From assembly GCA_019634415.1 (NCBI GenBank), contig JAHQVJ010000100.1:105793-169792 (forward strand): 64,000 bases of DNA. The letters run 5' to 3'. Positions 54,507-62,223 of this stretch are shown here, in pieces; the stretch's first letter is position 1; every line of letters starts with the position of its first letter. The stretch comes from Myxococcales bacterium (GTDB taxonomy: Bacteria > Myxococcota_A > UBA796 > GCA-2862545). A program made the translations under genes and the position numbers. Under the pieces are notes generated by a model. It was not told where the DNA came from and searched no databases. It saw only the letters and a list, made by a program, of their open reading frames with translations.

Positions 54507-55244
54507 ATGCGGCCCATCGTTTCCCTCATCCTGCTGGTTGGATGTGGTCCATCCTTGGAGATCTCCGAGTACGCTCGGTCCACCCATCCCCCCGCCAGCG
54601 TGGAGTCCGAAGCAGAGCTGGACGGAAACCGCCGCGACTTCCAGGGCACCGTGACCGTCTCGGGCGACAACGACGAGGGCTGGGATCTGGCGGTGGCCAC
54701 GATCAGCTCTGGTCGCGAAGACGTGAGCGTGCGGTCGCCCAGCCGGCCGGATCTGTCGATCCTTGCCTCGAAGGCCGAGACGGTGCAGGTGTCGCTCGCC
54801 GAGGACCCGCTCACCGACCGGCTGTCGCTCATGGTGTCGGACGACGACGGGCCCATCTACCTGCTCGAGCCCATCGCCCCCACGATCTTGAGCAGCAGTG
54901 GCTTCTCGCCGCAGTTCGTGCAGCAGGAGTCCGACATCGGCACCTCGCCGGTCGCGAACACCACCCTCAACCTCACCAGCGTGACGGTGGCCACCGACAG
55001 TGGCGAGGTGGAGGCCTTCCCGGGCGTGCCCGTGGAGGTGGAGATCGACGACCTGTTCTACCGGTTCGTGCTGCTCGCCTCGTGGGATCGCTTCATCGAG
55101 CCCGGCGTGGGTGTGAACTGCTCGCTGGACGACATGTTCGCCTACGAGCTGATCCGGGTGGAGCGTGGCACCACCAACACCGATCCCATCGAGCGGCCCG
55201 AGGGCCAGGACATCGATGGGGGCGCGTGCTTGTCGGCGCAGTGA
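54507..55244 (+). CDS. Unknown lipoprotein
   Basis: 245 residues; CGGAGG six bases before ATG 54507. Signal MRPIVSLILLVGC with lipobox. Beta-rich mature domain (VTVSGDNDEGWDLAVATISS, RLSLMVSDDDGPIYLLEP, FYRFVLLASWDRFIEPGVG) with a single pair of later cysteines (VNCSLDD, GACLSAQ). Not recognised. It converges on the gene at 55281. Confidence 0.6.
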   Translation: MRPIVSLILLVGCGPSLEISEYARSTHPPASVESEAELDGNRRDFQGTVTVSGDNDEGWDLAVATISSGREDVSVRSPSRPDLSILASKAETVQVSLAEDPLTDRLSLMVSDDDGPIYLLEPIAPTILSSSGFSPQFVQQESDIGTSPVANTTLNLTSVTVATDSGEVEAFPGVPVEVEIDDLFYRFVLLASWDRFIEPGVGVNCSLDDMFAYELIRVERGTTNTDPIERPEGQDIDGGACLSAQ

Positions 55245-55265
55245 CGGAGTCGCGCGGGATTCCGG

Positions 55266-55297
55266 GGGTGCGCCGGCGCCTCAGCGGCGTCGGCACC
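55266..55297. terminator. Hairpin at the convergent junction
   Basis: GGGTG-(cg)-CCGGCGCC-loop-GGCGTCGG-CACCC: a long GC-rich stem with one G-T pair and a two-base bulge. It overlaps the stop codon of the reverse gene at 55281 and lies 22 bp after the forward stop. Possible shared terminator; no T run. Confidence 0.4.
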
Positions 55298-55769
55298 CGC
55301 CCACCTCGTAGACCGCTCGCACCGTGACGCCGCTGGCATCCAAGCTGGCCTCGAGCCCGTCGGGAGCGGCCACCGCAGCTCGGGCCATGCATGCGCGCAC
55401 CGGCTCGGCGGCGTCTGTGGATCGCGCGACCTCGCGGAAGGTGATGTTCGCTGCCTCGAGCGCCGCATCCAGGGCCAGCGCCGGGGGCTCCGCCACCACG
55501 ACGATCCAGCCTCGGCCCAGGGGGTACCACGCGACGTCGCAGTCTCGTCGGGACTCGGGATCTCGTCGCAAGCGGCGCGTGAGACGAAGGAGCGTTCGGG
55601 GCTCGGCGTCGTCGAGCTCGATGCACACCCGGAGCGGGGTCTGCACCACCACTCGCTCCACCGTCGCCTGGCGCGTGGCGCGCAGCGCGCGCTTGAGCCG
55701 TCGCTCCGAGGTGGCCTCGAGCACGTGAGCGCTCCCCCAGGCCACCTGTGCCAGCAACAGCCCCGTCAC
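55281..55769 (-). CDS. Exported protein of unknown function
   Basis: 162 residues from GTG 55769 with GGAGG six bases upstream. The N-terminus MTGLLLAQVAWGSAHVLEAT looks like a short signal sequence. An Arg-rich stretch follows (ERRLKRALRATRQATVERVV), then an alpha/beta segment (CDVAWYPLGRGWIVVVAEPP). Four cysteines. Its promoter region faces the histidine phosphatase gene at 55814, 44 bp away. Function unknown. Confidence 0.55.
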   Translation of the reverse strand: MTGLLLAQVAWGSAHVLEATSERRLKRALRATRQATVERVVVQTPLRVCIELDDAEPRTLLRLTRRLRRDPESRRDCDVAWYPLGRGWIVVVAEPPALALDAALEAANITFREVARSTDAAEPVRACMARAAVAAPDGLEASLDASGVTVRAVYEVGGCRRR

Positions 55770-55813
55770 CGTGATCCTCCCGCTCGAATGGCTATACCTG
55801 CAGGGGAGGTATC

Positions 55814-56491
55814 GTGCAGCTCTGTCTCGTTCGCCACGCGCAGCCTGATTGGATGGCTGGAGGCACCGGGACCATGGATCCGGACCTGACCTCGCTAGGG
55901 ACCGATCAGGCGGCTCGTCTGGCCGAGCGGGCGCAGACCTGGAGCCATGTGGACGAGATCTGGATCTCGCCGGCGCGCCGGAGCCAGCAGACGGCAGCCC
56001 CGTTGGTCGAGGCCCTGGGCGCTCCGGCGCGCACGCTCGACTGGCTGCTCGAGGTGCAGGGGCCGGATCTGGAGGGCAAGTCGCCCGAGGAGGTGCGCGC
56101 AGCGTTCCACGGTGCCCGCTACCGGCCCCGCGAGCAGTGGTGGACGGGGATGCCGGGTGGTGAGGACCTGCGCGGCTTCACCACGCGCATCGTGCGGGGA
56201 ATGGCCCAGGAGCTCGGCACCCTCGGCGCCCACCGGGAGGAGGAGGCTCCCCACTGGCGCGGGCTCCCCAAGGGACGTCGGGTGGTGATCGTGTCCCACG
56301 CCGGCACGTCGGGCGTGTTGCTGGGCCACTTGCTCGGGGTGCCGCCCGTGGCGTGGTCGTGGGAGCGCTTCCGGCTGGGGCACGCCGCCATGGCCGTGCT
56401 GCGTACCTCCGCCATCGCCGACGGGCTCATCTTCGGGCTGCACGGCTTCAACGACCGGGTTCACCTGCCCAAGCGCATGCACACCATCTAA
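55814..56491 (+). CDS. Histidine phosphatase (phosphoglycerate-mutase-like)
   Basis: 225 residues from GTG 55814, with GGGGAGG upstream. Catalytic LVRHAQP (His8) at the start, the second Arg in WISPARRSQQTAAPL and the second His in VVIVSHAGTSGVLLG. The family includes phosphatases for sugars, nucleotides and adenosylcobalamin precursors; nothing here fixes the substrate. Cytoplasmic. Converges on the VWA lipoprotein gene, 22 bp apart. Confidence 0.8.
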   Translation: MQLCLVRHAQPDWMAGGTGTMDPDLTSLGTDQAARLAERAQTWSHVDEIWISPARRSQQTAAPLVEALGAPARTLDWLLEVQGPDLEGKSPEEVRAAFHGARYRPREQWWTGMPGGEDLRGFTTRIVRGMAQELGTLGAHREEEAPHWRGLPKGRRVVIVSHAGTSGVLLGHLLGVPPVAWSWERFRLGHAAMAVLRTSAIADGLIFGLHGFNDRVHLPKRMHTI

Positions 56492-56513
56492 GGCAGGTGC
56501 TGCCGAAGGCGGA

Positions 56514-58661
56514 TCAGCTGCACGACAGCCGGCCGCCCCGCACCACGCAGCGCAGATCCATCCCCGTCTCGGGGACCTCCACGGCCGCCGTGAGGGGCAC
56601 CGTGCCCGAGAGCTCCACCTCGCACGCCCCCGGCGTGACCCCATCGAAACGAGCCACCCGATCTGAGCCGCTCAGGCGCTCCACCTGGCCGCTCGCGCAG
56701 CTCATGCGCACCTCCGGAATGGGGATGTCGGCGTCCACGCGCACCTTCACCGCCACACCGCGAGCCACCACGGCGTTCATGTCGACGCCGCACATCTTCC
56801 CGACCAGGCCGTTGACGAAGGCGATCTCGGCATCGTCGGTGAGCTTGCCCGCGCGGCGCTGGTAGGTGGCCAGGGGCTCGCCGCAGGCGTCGCCGCCCAT
56901 GGCCCGTCCCATCACCACGTCCGAGAAGCTCATGAGGGCCAGTCCCTTGCGCAGGTTGTGGGGGTCGCCGTCCAGCAGGGCGCCCACGGTGGTGCGCAGC
57001 TCTTGGACCTCGGGCTCACCCGTGCGCGCGTCGCGGAACTCGATGCGCATGCGCACCGGATCGGTGCGCACGGGCTGTCCGTCCCGCATCTTCAGATCTT
57101 GCAGGAACAGCTGAGTGGTGCCCGCGTAGTAGTTGATGGGCTGCACGTCCTCGGGGTTCGTGCTCGCTTCCTCGCCGTAGAAGCGCTCCATGGCCAGGCT
57201 GTTGGGCAGGTCCAGGCTGAAGCGCACGTCGTGGGCGATGGTGCGGGTGAGGCTGTCGAAGCCAGGTCCGAAGATGCGGTCCACCACGGCGTCGGATCCC
57301 AGGTACACGTAGGCGCCCTTGCCCTTCTCGGTGAGCATGTCGAGCATCTTGTCGTTGAAGCTGCGACCCACCCCCACGCCGGTGAGCCGAATCCCGTCGT
57401 CGTCATAGGCGCGGGCCACCTCGCTCACCACGGCCTCGTTCACGTTGCCGGTGTTCAGCAGCGCATCGGTGATGAGCAACACCCGCCGGTTGCGGTTGTG
57501 CACGTCGGCGGCGTCGCGGGAGCGCTGCACGCGGTAGGCTTCCTGCAGGCCTGCGTCGAGGTTGGTGCTGCCGGTGGGCTGCAGCGCCTCGATCACCTCG
57601 TCGAGCATGCGGGGATCGTCCCGGCCCACCACGAAGTTCTGCAGGGGCGTGCAGACGCGGCTGTCGAACAGCACCACGTCGATGCGGTCCCCCTCCTGCA
57701 GCTGATCCGACATGAGCGCGAGCCCGCGCTTGGTGTACTCCATGCGGCCCTCGCCGTGCATGGAGCCGGAGCGGTCCAACAGGACCGTCAGATCGAGGGG
57801 CTGACGGGGCGGGTTCGCGCCGTGCACGGCGAGGGACAAGGTGAGCGTGTCGCGTTGGACCTCGGCGGCACCCAGCACGCTGAAGCTCTGGCCCGTGGGC
57901 GTGCCCGCGGTGTCGAAGCTGAAGTAGTTGAGCAGCTCGTGGGGACGGACCTGGGAGGGGGAGATCCCCACCCCCTGAGTCAGCGAGTACAGGACGCGCT
58001 GGGCGCTGGCGAGACTCATCGAGTCGTCGTTCGACAGATACACCGTGGCGCCCCAGTCGAGTCCCTGGGCCTGGGCTTCGTCCACGGCGGGTTCGCGCTC
58101 GGCCTCTGGGTCTCCCTCCACTACCTCCTTCGCCGCTTCCTCCTTCGGCATGGAGGCAGTCTGGTCGAGCAGGCCCTCCAGGAGCTTCCCGTCCCGCCCC
58201 AGGTCGTTGGCCTGGCCCTTGGCCGCATCGGCGTCTTCTTCGGTGCCGCCGGCGTAGCCGAGGGCCTCGAGCTTCGTCTGGAGCTGTTCGTCGACGGTGC
58301 TAGGTCCATCCTTGCGCTTCGCCGGCTCGGCGGGTGCTGCCGCGGCATCGGCGGGCTCGGCGGCCACCGCCGGTGGAGGGGCGGCCTGCGGCTTGGACGC
58401 TGGGGGAGAGGGGCTGAAGAGCCCTCCCGAGGGGCGCTTGCGGCTGCGGTTCTCGCGGGCGCTGCCTCGGCCGAAGCAGTCCTGCAGGATCACCTCGCCC
58501 GCGGGAAGGGGGGCCTTCCGGGCAGCGGCCAGCCTGCGCTCGCTGCGGTCGGGTGCCGTGGCGATGGCGAGCGAGCCTGCGGCGGGTGGCGCGTGGACCT
58601 CGACGTCGGTCGGGTCGGCTTCGGTGAGGCCACATCCCAGCAGGGCGAGCAGGGTGAGCAT
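56514..58661 (-). CDS. VWA-domain lipoprotein
   Basis: 715 residues. Signal MLTLLALLGC with lipobox; GGAGGAAATCG before the start. An N-terminal Pro/Ala/Glu-rich region (to about 200) is followed by a von Willebrand A domain at about 280-450: DLTVLLDRSGSMHG (MIDAS D-x-S-x-S), PTGSTNLDAGL (MIDAS Thr) and VLLITDALLN (MIDAS Asp). The build matches YfbK-like VWA lipoproteins, which hold metal-dependent protein contacts. The C-terminal 170 residues end in a Cys-containing beta region (RMSCASGQVERL, CEVELSGTV). Confidence 0.82.
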   Translation of the reverse strand: MLTLLALLGCGLTEADPTDVEVHAPPAAGSLAIATAPDRSERRLAAARKAPLPAGEVILQDCFGRGSARENRSRKRPSGGLFSPSPPASKPQAAPPPAVAAEPADAAAAPAEPAKRKDGPSTVDEQLQTKLEALGYAGGTEEDADAAKGQANDLGRDGKLLEGLLDQTASMPKEEAAKEVVEGDPEAEREPAVDEAQAQGLDWGATVYLSNDDSMSLASAQRVLYSLTQGVGISPSQVRPHELLNYFSFDTAGTPTGQSFSVLGAAEVQRDTLTLSLAVHGANPPRQPLDLTVLLDRSGSMHGEGRMEYTKRGLALMSDQLQEGDRIDVVLFDSRVCTPLQNFVVGRDDPRMLDEVIEALQPTGSTNLDAGLQEAYRVQRSRDAADVHNRNRRVLLITDALLNTGNVNEAVVSEVARAYDDDGIRLTGVGVGRSFNDKMLDMLTEKGKGAYVYLGSDAVVDRIFGPGFDSLTRTIAHDVRFSLDLPNSLAMERFYGEEASTNPEDVQPINYYAGTTQLFLQDLKMRDGQPVRTDPVRMRIEFRDARTGEPEVQELRTTVGALLDGDPHNLRKGLALMSFSDVVMGRAMGGDACGEPLATYQRRAGKLTDDAEIAFVNGLVGKMCGVDMNAVVARGVAVKVRVDADIPIPEVRMSCASGQVERLSGSDRVARFDGVTPGACEVELSGTVPLTAAVEVPETGMDLRCVVRGGRLSCS

Positions 58662-58726
58662 CGATTTCCTCCGTGGATCGGTGGGCTCAACGGTAGAAGG
58701 GAAGGCGGCCTTACACCGAGGTGGCG

Positions 58727-59272
58727 ATGAGCGACGACGACGAGCTGGTGGACTTGCCTCCGGACGGGAGCCTGCGGGGGCGACTGCTGCGGTGGGCCCG
58801 AGACCTCGTGCTGGTGGTGGCGGGCGGCGTGCTGCTGCTGACGGTGATGGGCCGAGTGCGCGCTCCCTCCCTTCCCGAGCAGGCGCCGGCGTTCACGCTA
58901 GCGGACGTGGACGGGCAGTCGGTGTCGCTGTCCGACTTCGCCGGTCAGACGGTGGTGCTCAACTTCTGGGCCACGTGGTGTGGCCCGTGTCGGATCGAGG
59001 CGCCCGCCTTCGCGGCCTTCGCCGAGGCCCATCCCGACGTGCCGGTGCTCGGAATCGCCGTGGACGGTCCGCCCGCCAAGGTGCGTCGAGTCGCAGCTGA
59101 GCTGGGCATGCGCTACCCGATCCTGATGGCCGACGAGTCCGTGGTGCGGGACTACGCGGTGTCGATGTACCCGACCACGGTGGTGGTGGATCCCGACGGC
59201 ACGGTGCGCTCGGCCCATGCCGGCATGATGCTGCGCCCCCAGCTGGCGTGGGCGGTGGGCCGACTCTGGTAG
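58727..59272 (+). CDS. ResA/TlpA-like thioredoxin
   Basis: 181 residues. Membrane helix at about 26-42 (LVLVVAGGVLLLTVMG), then a thioredoxin domain with FWATWCGPCRIE (CxxC) and MYPTTVVVDPDG (cis-Pro). Likely a periplasmic thiol reductase, possibly for cytochrome c maturation. Same build as the protein at 850 but different in sequence. ATG 58727 has GAGG upstream; GTG 58721 is possible. The stop is four bases from the convergent lipoprotein gene at 59277. Confidence 0.85.
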   Translation: MSDDDELVDLPPDGSLRGRLLRWARDLVLVVAGGVLLLTVMGRVRAPSLPEQAPAFTLADVDGQSVSLSDFAGQTVVLNFWATWCGPCRIEAPAFAAFAEAHPDVPVLGIAVDGPPAKVRRVAAELGMRYPILMADESVVRDYAVSMYPTTVVVDPDGTVRSAHAGMMLRPQLAWAVGRLW

Positions 59273-59276
59273 CGGC

Positions 59277-60206
59277 CTACTCGAGGCCGTCGGGGAGGGC
59301 CGTCACGGTGCGGGTGGACTCGATCCGGAGCGCGCGAGCGCGGTAGGTCAGCGACGTCTCGCTGCGATGCTCGGAGCGCCAGGCGTCCATGGTGCGGGGA
59401 TCGAGGATCCAGAGATGGTCCTCCTGCACCGTCAGCCCCGTCAGGGTCTTGGAGTCGCCGAAGAGGTGGCCCAGGGTGGAGGGATCCGAGCGGCGCTCCA
59501 TGCGCAGGGCCACGCAGTCGGTGGCCTGTGAGGCGTCGTGGCAGGGCCGCCAGTCCTCCACGCGGTAGCGGACCTTCAGCGGCGCCTCCACACCCATCAG
59601 CCCGTCCACCAGCACCGTTCCCTCGGTCTCCACCCACGCTCCGACGGTGAGGGTGGGCTCCTCGGCGAACATGCCCAGGCCGCTCTGCCAGAGGTTCGAC
59701 AGCCTGCCGCGGAGCAGCCTGTCGGTGTAGCGTCGGTCGAGGGTCAGCTTCGCCATCACCTGGTCGGAGCCCTCCGGGACGTGCGTGCGCACTCCGTCGT
59801 GCATCGTCTGCCGGATCTGGGCCAGGGCCACGTCGCTCACGCCCATCCAGTGGGCGTTGTCGGCCGCCAGCCCCAGCACCATCGGGTAGGAGACCGCTGC
59901 CATGATCGGGGCGTTGCGCGCCACGTCGTCGTCGGGCTGTCCGATCAGCTCGTAGCTGGCGGGCGCCAACGAGATCGTCTTGGTGACGTCGGAGCCCGAC
60001 ACGGCGGTGTGGGTGGCGAACCGCTGCCGGACTCGGGCGCCGTCGGGCTCGGCACCGTCCACGGAGACCAGGCGCTGCAGGATCAGCTCGCTCGCCGAGG
60101 AGCCCGGGGTCGGCGCGAAGCGCAGCGTGACCGTGGTGGCGGGACCCACGGGGACCGAGGGCGCCTGCTTGGTGCAGCCGATGGCCAGCAAGAGCCAGGC
60201 GCTCAT
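59277..60206 (-). CDS. Lipoprotein, stand-alone paralogue of the N-terminal domain of the next hydrolase
   Basis: 309 residues. Signal MSAWLLLAIGC with lipobox. The mature protein resembles the first 350 residues of the protein at 60203: TVTLRFAPTPGSSASELILQ versus TVTLRFAPTLGVTQSRMVNK, SYELIGQPDD versus TLQLIGEPPE, WQSGLGMFAEEPTLTVG versus WSSGLGFFADTPDLEVG, and WILDPRTMD versus WVVDPDTMD. No hydrolase motif. The genes overlap by ATGA, so a domain duplication within one operon is likely. Function unknown. Confidence 0.7.
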   Translation of the reverse strand: MSAWLLLAIGCTKQAPSVPVGPATTVTLRFAPTPGSSASELILQRLVSVDGAEPDGARVRQRFATHTAVSGSDVTKTISLAPASYELIGQPDDDVARNAPIMAAVSYPMVLGLAADNAHWMGVSDVALAQIRQTMHDGVRTHVPEGSDQVMAKLTLDRRYTDRLLRGRLSNLWQSGLGMFAEEPTLTVGAWVETEGTVLVDGLMGVEAPLKVRYRVEDWRPCHDASQATDCVALRMERRSDPSTLGHLFGDSKTLTGLTVQEDHLWILDPRTMDAWRSEHRSETSLTYRARALRIESTRTVTALPDGLE

Positions 60207-62077
60207 CGTGCCGCCCCGAAGGCCCGGCTCAGCTCGTCGGCGGTCAGTGCGATGGCCTCGCCTGCCGTGGCGGCGGCCACCTTGGCGGCCAGCACGCCGT
60301 TCGCCGGCGCGAGGACGTCGAAGTGATCGGCCCCCGTCACCACGTGGAACTGCAGCTTCGGGTTGTCGCTGGCCTCGGACAGGGCGACGAGGGAGTCGCT
60401 GTTGCCAGTCTCACCCTCGATGACGAAGGTGGGGCTCGTGATGTCGCTCAGCCACAGCTGCGGCGAGCGCACCTCCCACTCTCGGGGCCGGTGGGGATCG
60501 GCGTACATGTAGCGGCCTCCGTAGTCGGCCAGGTTGCCCACCGGACCGAAGGAGAACACGGCGCGGAAGCGGTCCGTCGACGCGGCCACCAGCAGCGCCA
60601 AGGTGCCGCCGGTGCTGTGGCCGCCGAGGTAGATGCGCTCTGCGTCCACCCAGGGCAGCGCCGCCAGGTGATCGGCAGCGGCGAGCACGTCGTCCACCTC
60701 GCCGAGCATGGACTCGCGCTGTCCGGGGTTGTCGTTGCCGCCGCGCTGCGAGGGGAAGATCATCGCCACGCCCGCCTTGCGGAAGGCCGACGCGCTCTGA
60801 TCGTTCGCCGGATCTGCGTCGCTCCACACGTCGCCGATGCTGTTGTGGTCGCCGCCGGTGATCCACACGATGCCCGGCACCTGGGTTCCGTCGCTGGGAT
60901 CCTTGGTCTGGTAGGCGGCCAGCTCCCCGGCGGGGGAGGTGTACGTGACGAGCTCGAAGGGGCTGCCCGCGGGCGGGGTGTCGGGCGGGCTCTGCTCGGG
61001 ACCGGCCTGCACGAGCTGGCTGCGGAAGCCGCTGCGGGCGGAGGTGAGGGTGGTTCCCGGAGGGGGCTGTGTCGCTGGCTCCCCGTCCGCGAGCAGGTCG
61101 AAGCGTTGGGCCTCGAGCAGCACCTGGATCTGACCGTTCACCACGGCGCGGGTGACCTTCTCCGAGGTGGCCAGCGTGGTGTCCATGGTGTCCGGATCCA
61201 CCACCCAGTAGCGCTCCTCGACGACGGACAAGTCGGTGATCTGGGGCAGCTGGGCTTGCTGTGTGGCTGCGTTGGCGAGGTAGGTCTCGATGATCGAGGC
61301 GGTCTTGGCCTCGTCGAGCGCGCGCACCAGTCGGATCCCGACGCAGTCCGCCGACTCGGCGCCGTAGCGGCAGCCCCGCCGTCCCTCGACGACGAACTGT
61401 GTGAGGAAGGTGACCTCGGCGTTGCCCAGCAGCGGCAGCACGCGCTGCTCCTCCAGCTCGTACCAGCTCCCCACCTCCAGATCGGGGGTGTCGGCGAAGA
61501 AGCCGAGGCCCGAGCTCCAGGTGCTCTGGAAGGCCTGCTCGACGAGCTCGGTCGTGTAGATCTGCTCGAGGGTGGCGAGGACCTCGGTGCGGTGTGGGCC
61601 TTCGGGTAGCGAGTCCCGTACGGTTCCGATCGCGGTGTCTCGCATGGCCTGCAGATCGTGATCCCCGATGCCGAGCCAGCGCCCTTGCTCGGAGATCTGG
61701 AGCGTCATCGAGGGAAAGGCCAGAGCGGCCGTCAGTGAGCCCCGGTCCTGCTCGTGCTCGGGCGGCTCGCCGATGAGCTGCAGCGTCGCGGGCGGCATGG
61801 TGGAGTGCACGGAGTAGCCGCCCTCGATGGCCGTGGCGGTGACGTGGGCGTCTTGGTGGATGGCGTAGCCCGTGGGCTGTGCCCCGCTGGTGGAGGTCAG
61901 GCGCTTGTTCACCATGCGGCTCTGCGTCACCCCCAGGGTGGGCGCGAAGCGAAGGGTCACCGTGTCGGTGGGGGCTGGTCGCGGCGTGGGCTGGGTGGGG
62001 CGCTCCGGCGTCTGTAGCGGGGCGTTCTTGGCGCAGCCCGACGAGGCGGCGAAGAGGATGGGGAGCAGCGGATTCAA
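60203..62077 (-). CDS. Lipoprotein with unknown N-terminal domain and alpha/beta hydrolase
   Basis: 624 residues from TTG 62077: GGAGAG is five bases upstream and the signal MNPLLPILFAASSGC then ends in a lipobox. Residues about 25-370 are the domain shared with the next gene. Residues about 400-620 are an alpha/beta hydrolase of prolyl-oligopeptidase/dienelactone type: nucleophile GGHSTGGTLAL, PGIVWITGGDHNSIGDVW and a catalytic His in GADHFDVLAP. Probably a surface esterase or peptidase. A longer frame to 62221 lacks a signal at its N-terminus. Its start faces uvrB. Confidence 0.75.
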   Translation of the reverse strand: MNPLLPILFAASSGCAKNAPLQTPERPTQPTPRPAPTDTVTLRFAPTLGVTQSRMVNKRLTSTSGAQPTGYAIHQDAHVTATAIEGGYSVHSTMPPATLQLIGEPPEHEQDRGSLTAALAFPSMTLQISEQGRWLGIGDHDLQAMRDTAIGTVRDSLPEGPHRTEVLATLEQIYTTELVEQAFQSTWSSGLGFFADTPDLEVGSWYELEEQRVLPLLGNAEVTFLTQFVVEGRRGCRYGAESADCVGIRLVRALDEAKTASIIETYLANAATQQAQLPQITDLSVVEERYWVVDPDTMDTTLATSEKVTRAVVNGQIQVLLEAQRFDLLADGEPATQPPPGTTLTSARSGFRSQLVQAGPEQSPPDTPPAGSPFELVTYTSPAGELAAYQTKDPSDGTQVPGIVWITGGDHNSIGDVWSDADPANDQSASAFRKAGVAMIFPSQRGGNDNPGQRESMLGEVDDVLAAADHLAALPWVDAERIYLGGHSTGGTLALLVAASTDRFRAVFSFGPVGNLADYGGRYMYADPHRPREWEVRSPQLWLSDITSPTFVIEGETGNSDSLVALSEASDNPKLQFHVVTGADHFDVLAPANGVLAAKVAAATAGEAIALTADELSRAFGAAR

Positions 62078-62223
62078 CAGTCTCTCCAGCCGACGGGCGT
62101 CGTGCTGTCGTAGCCGTCGCCGACGGTGGGAACTGTAGCAGGGTTGTTCCAACCAGGATCGGCGCTCTGGGCCTCGCGACGACGAGCGTTCGACGATAGG
62201 AATCGCGGTCTGGAGGAACACCC

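Noticed and set aside
56958..58730. 590-codon forward frame opposite the VWA gene
   Set aside because: Shadow frame; the reverse gene has a lipobox, MIDAS residues and a ribosome-binding site.
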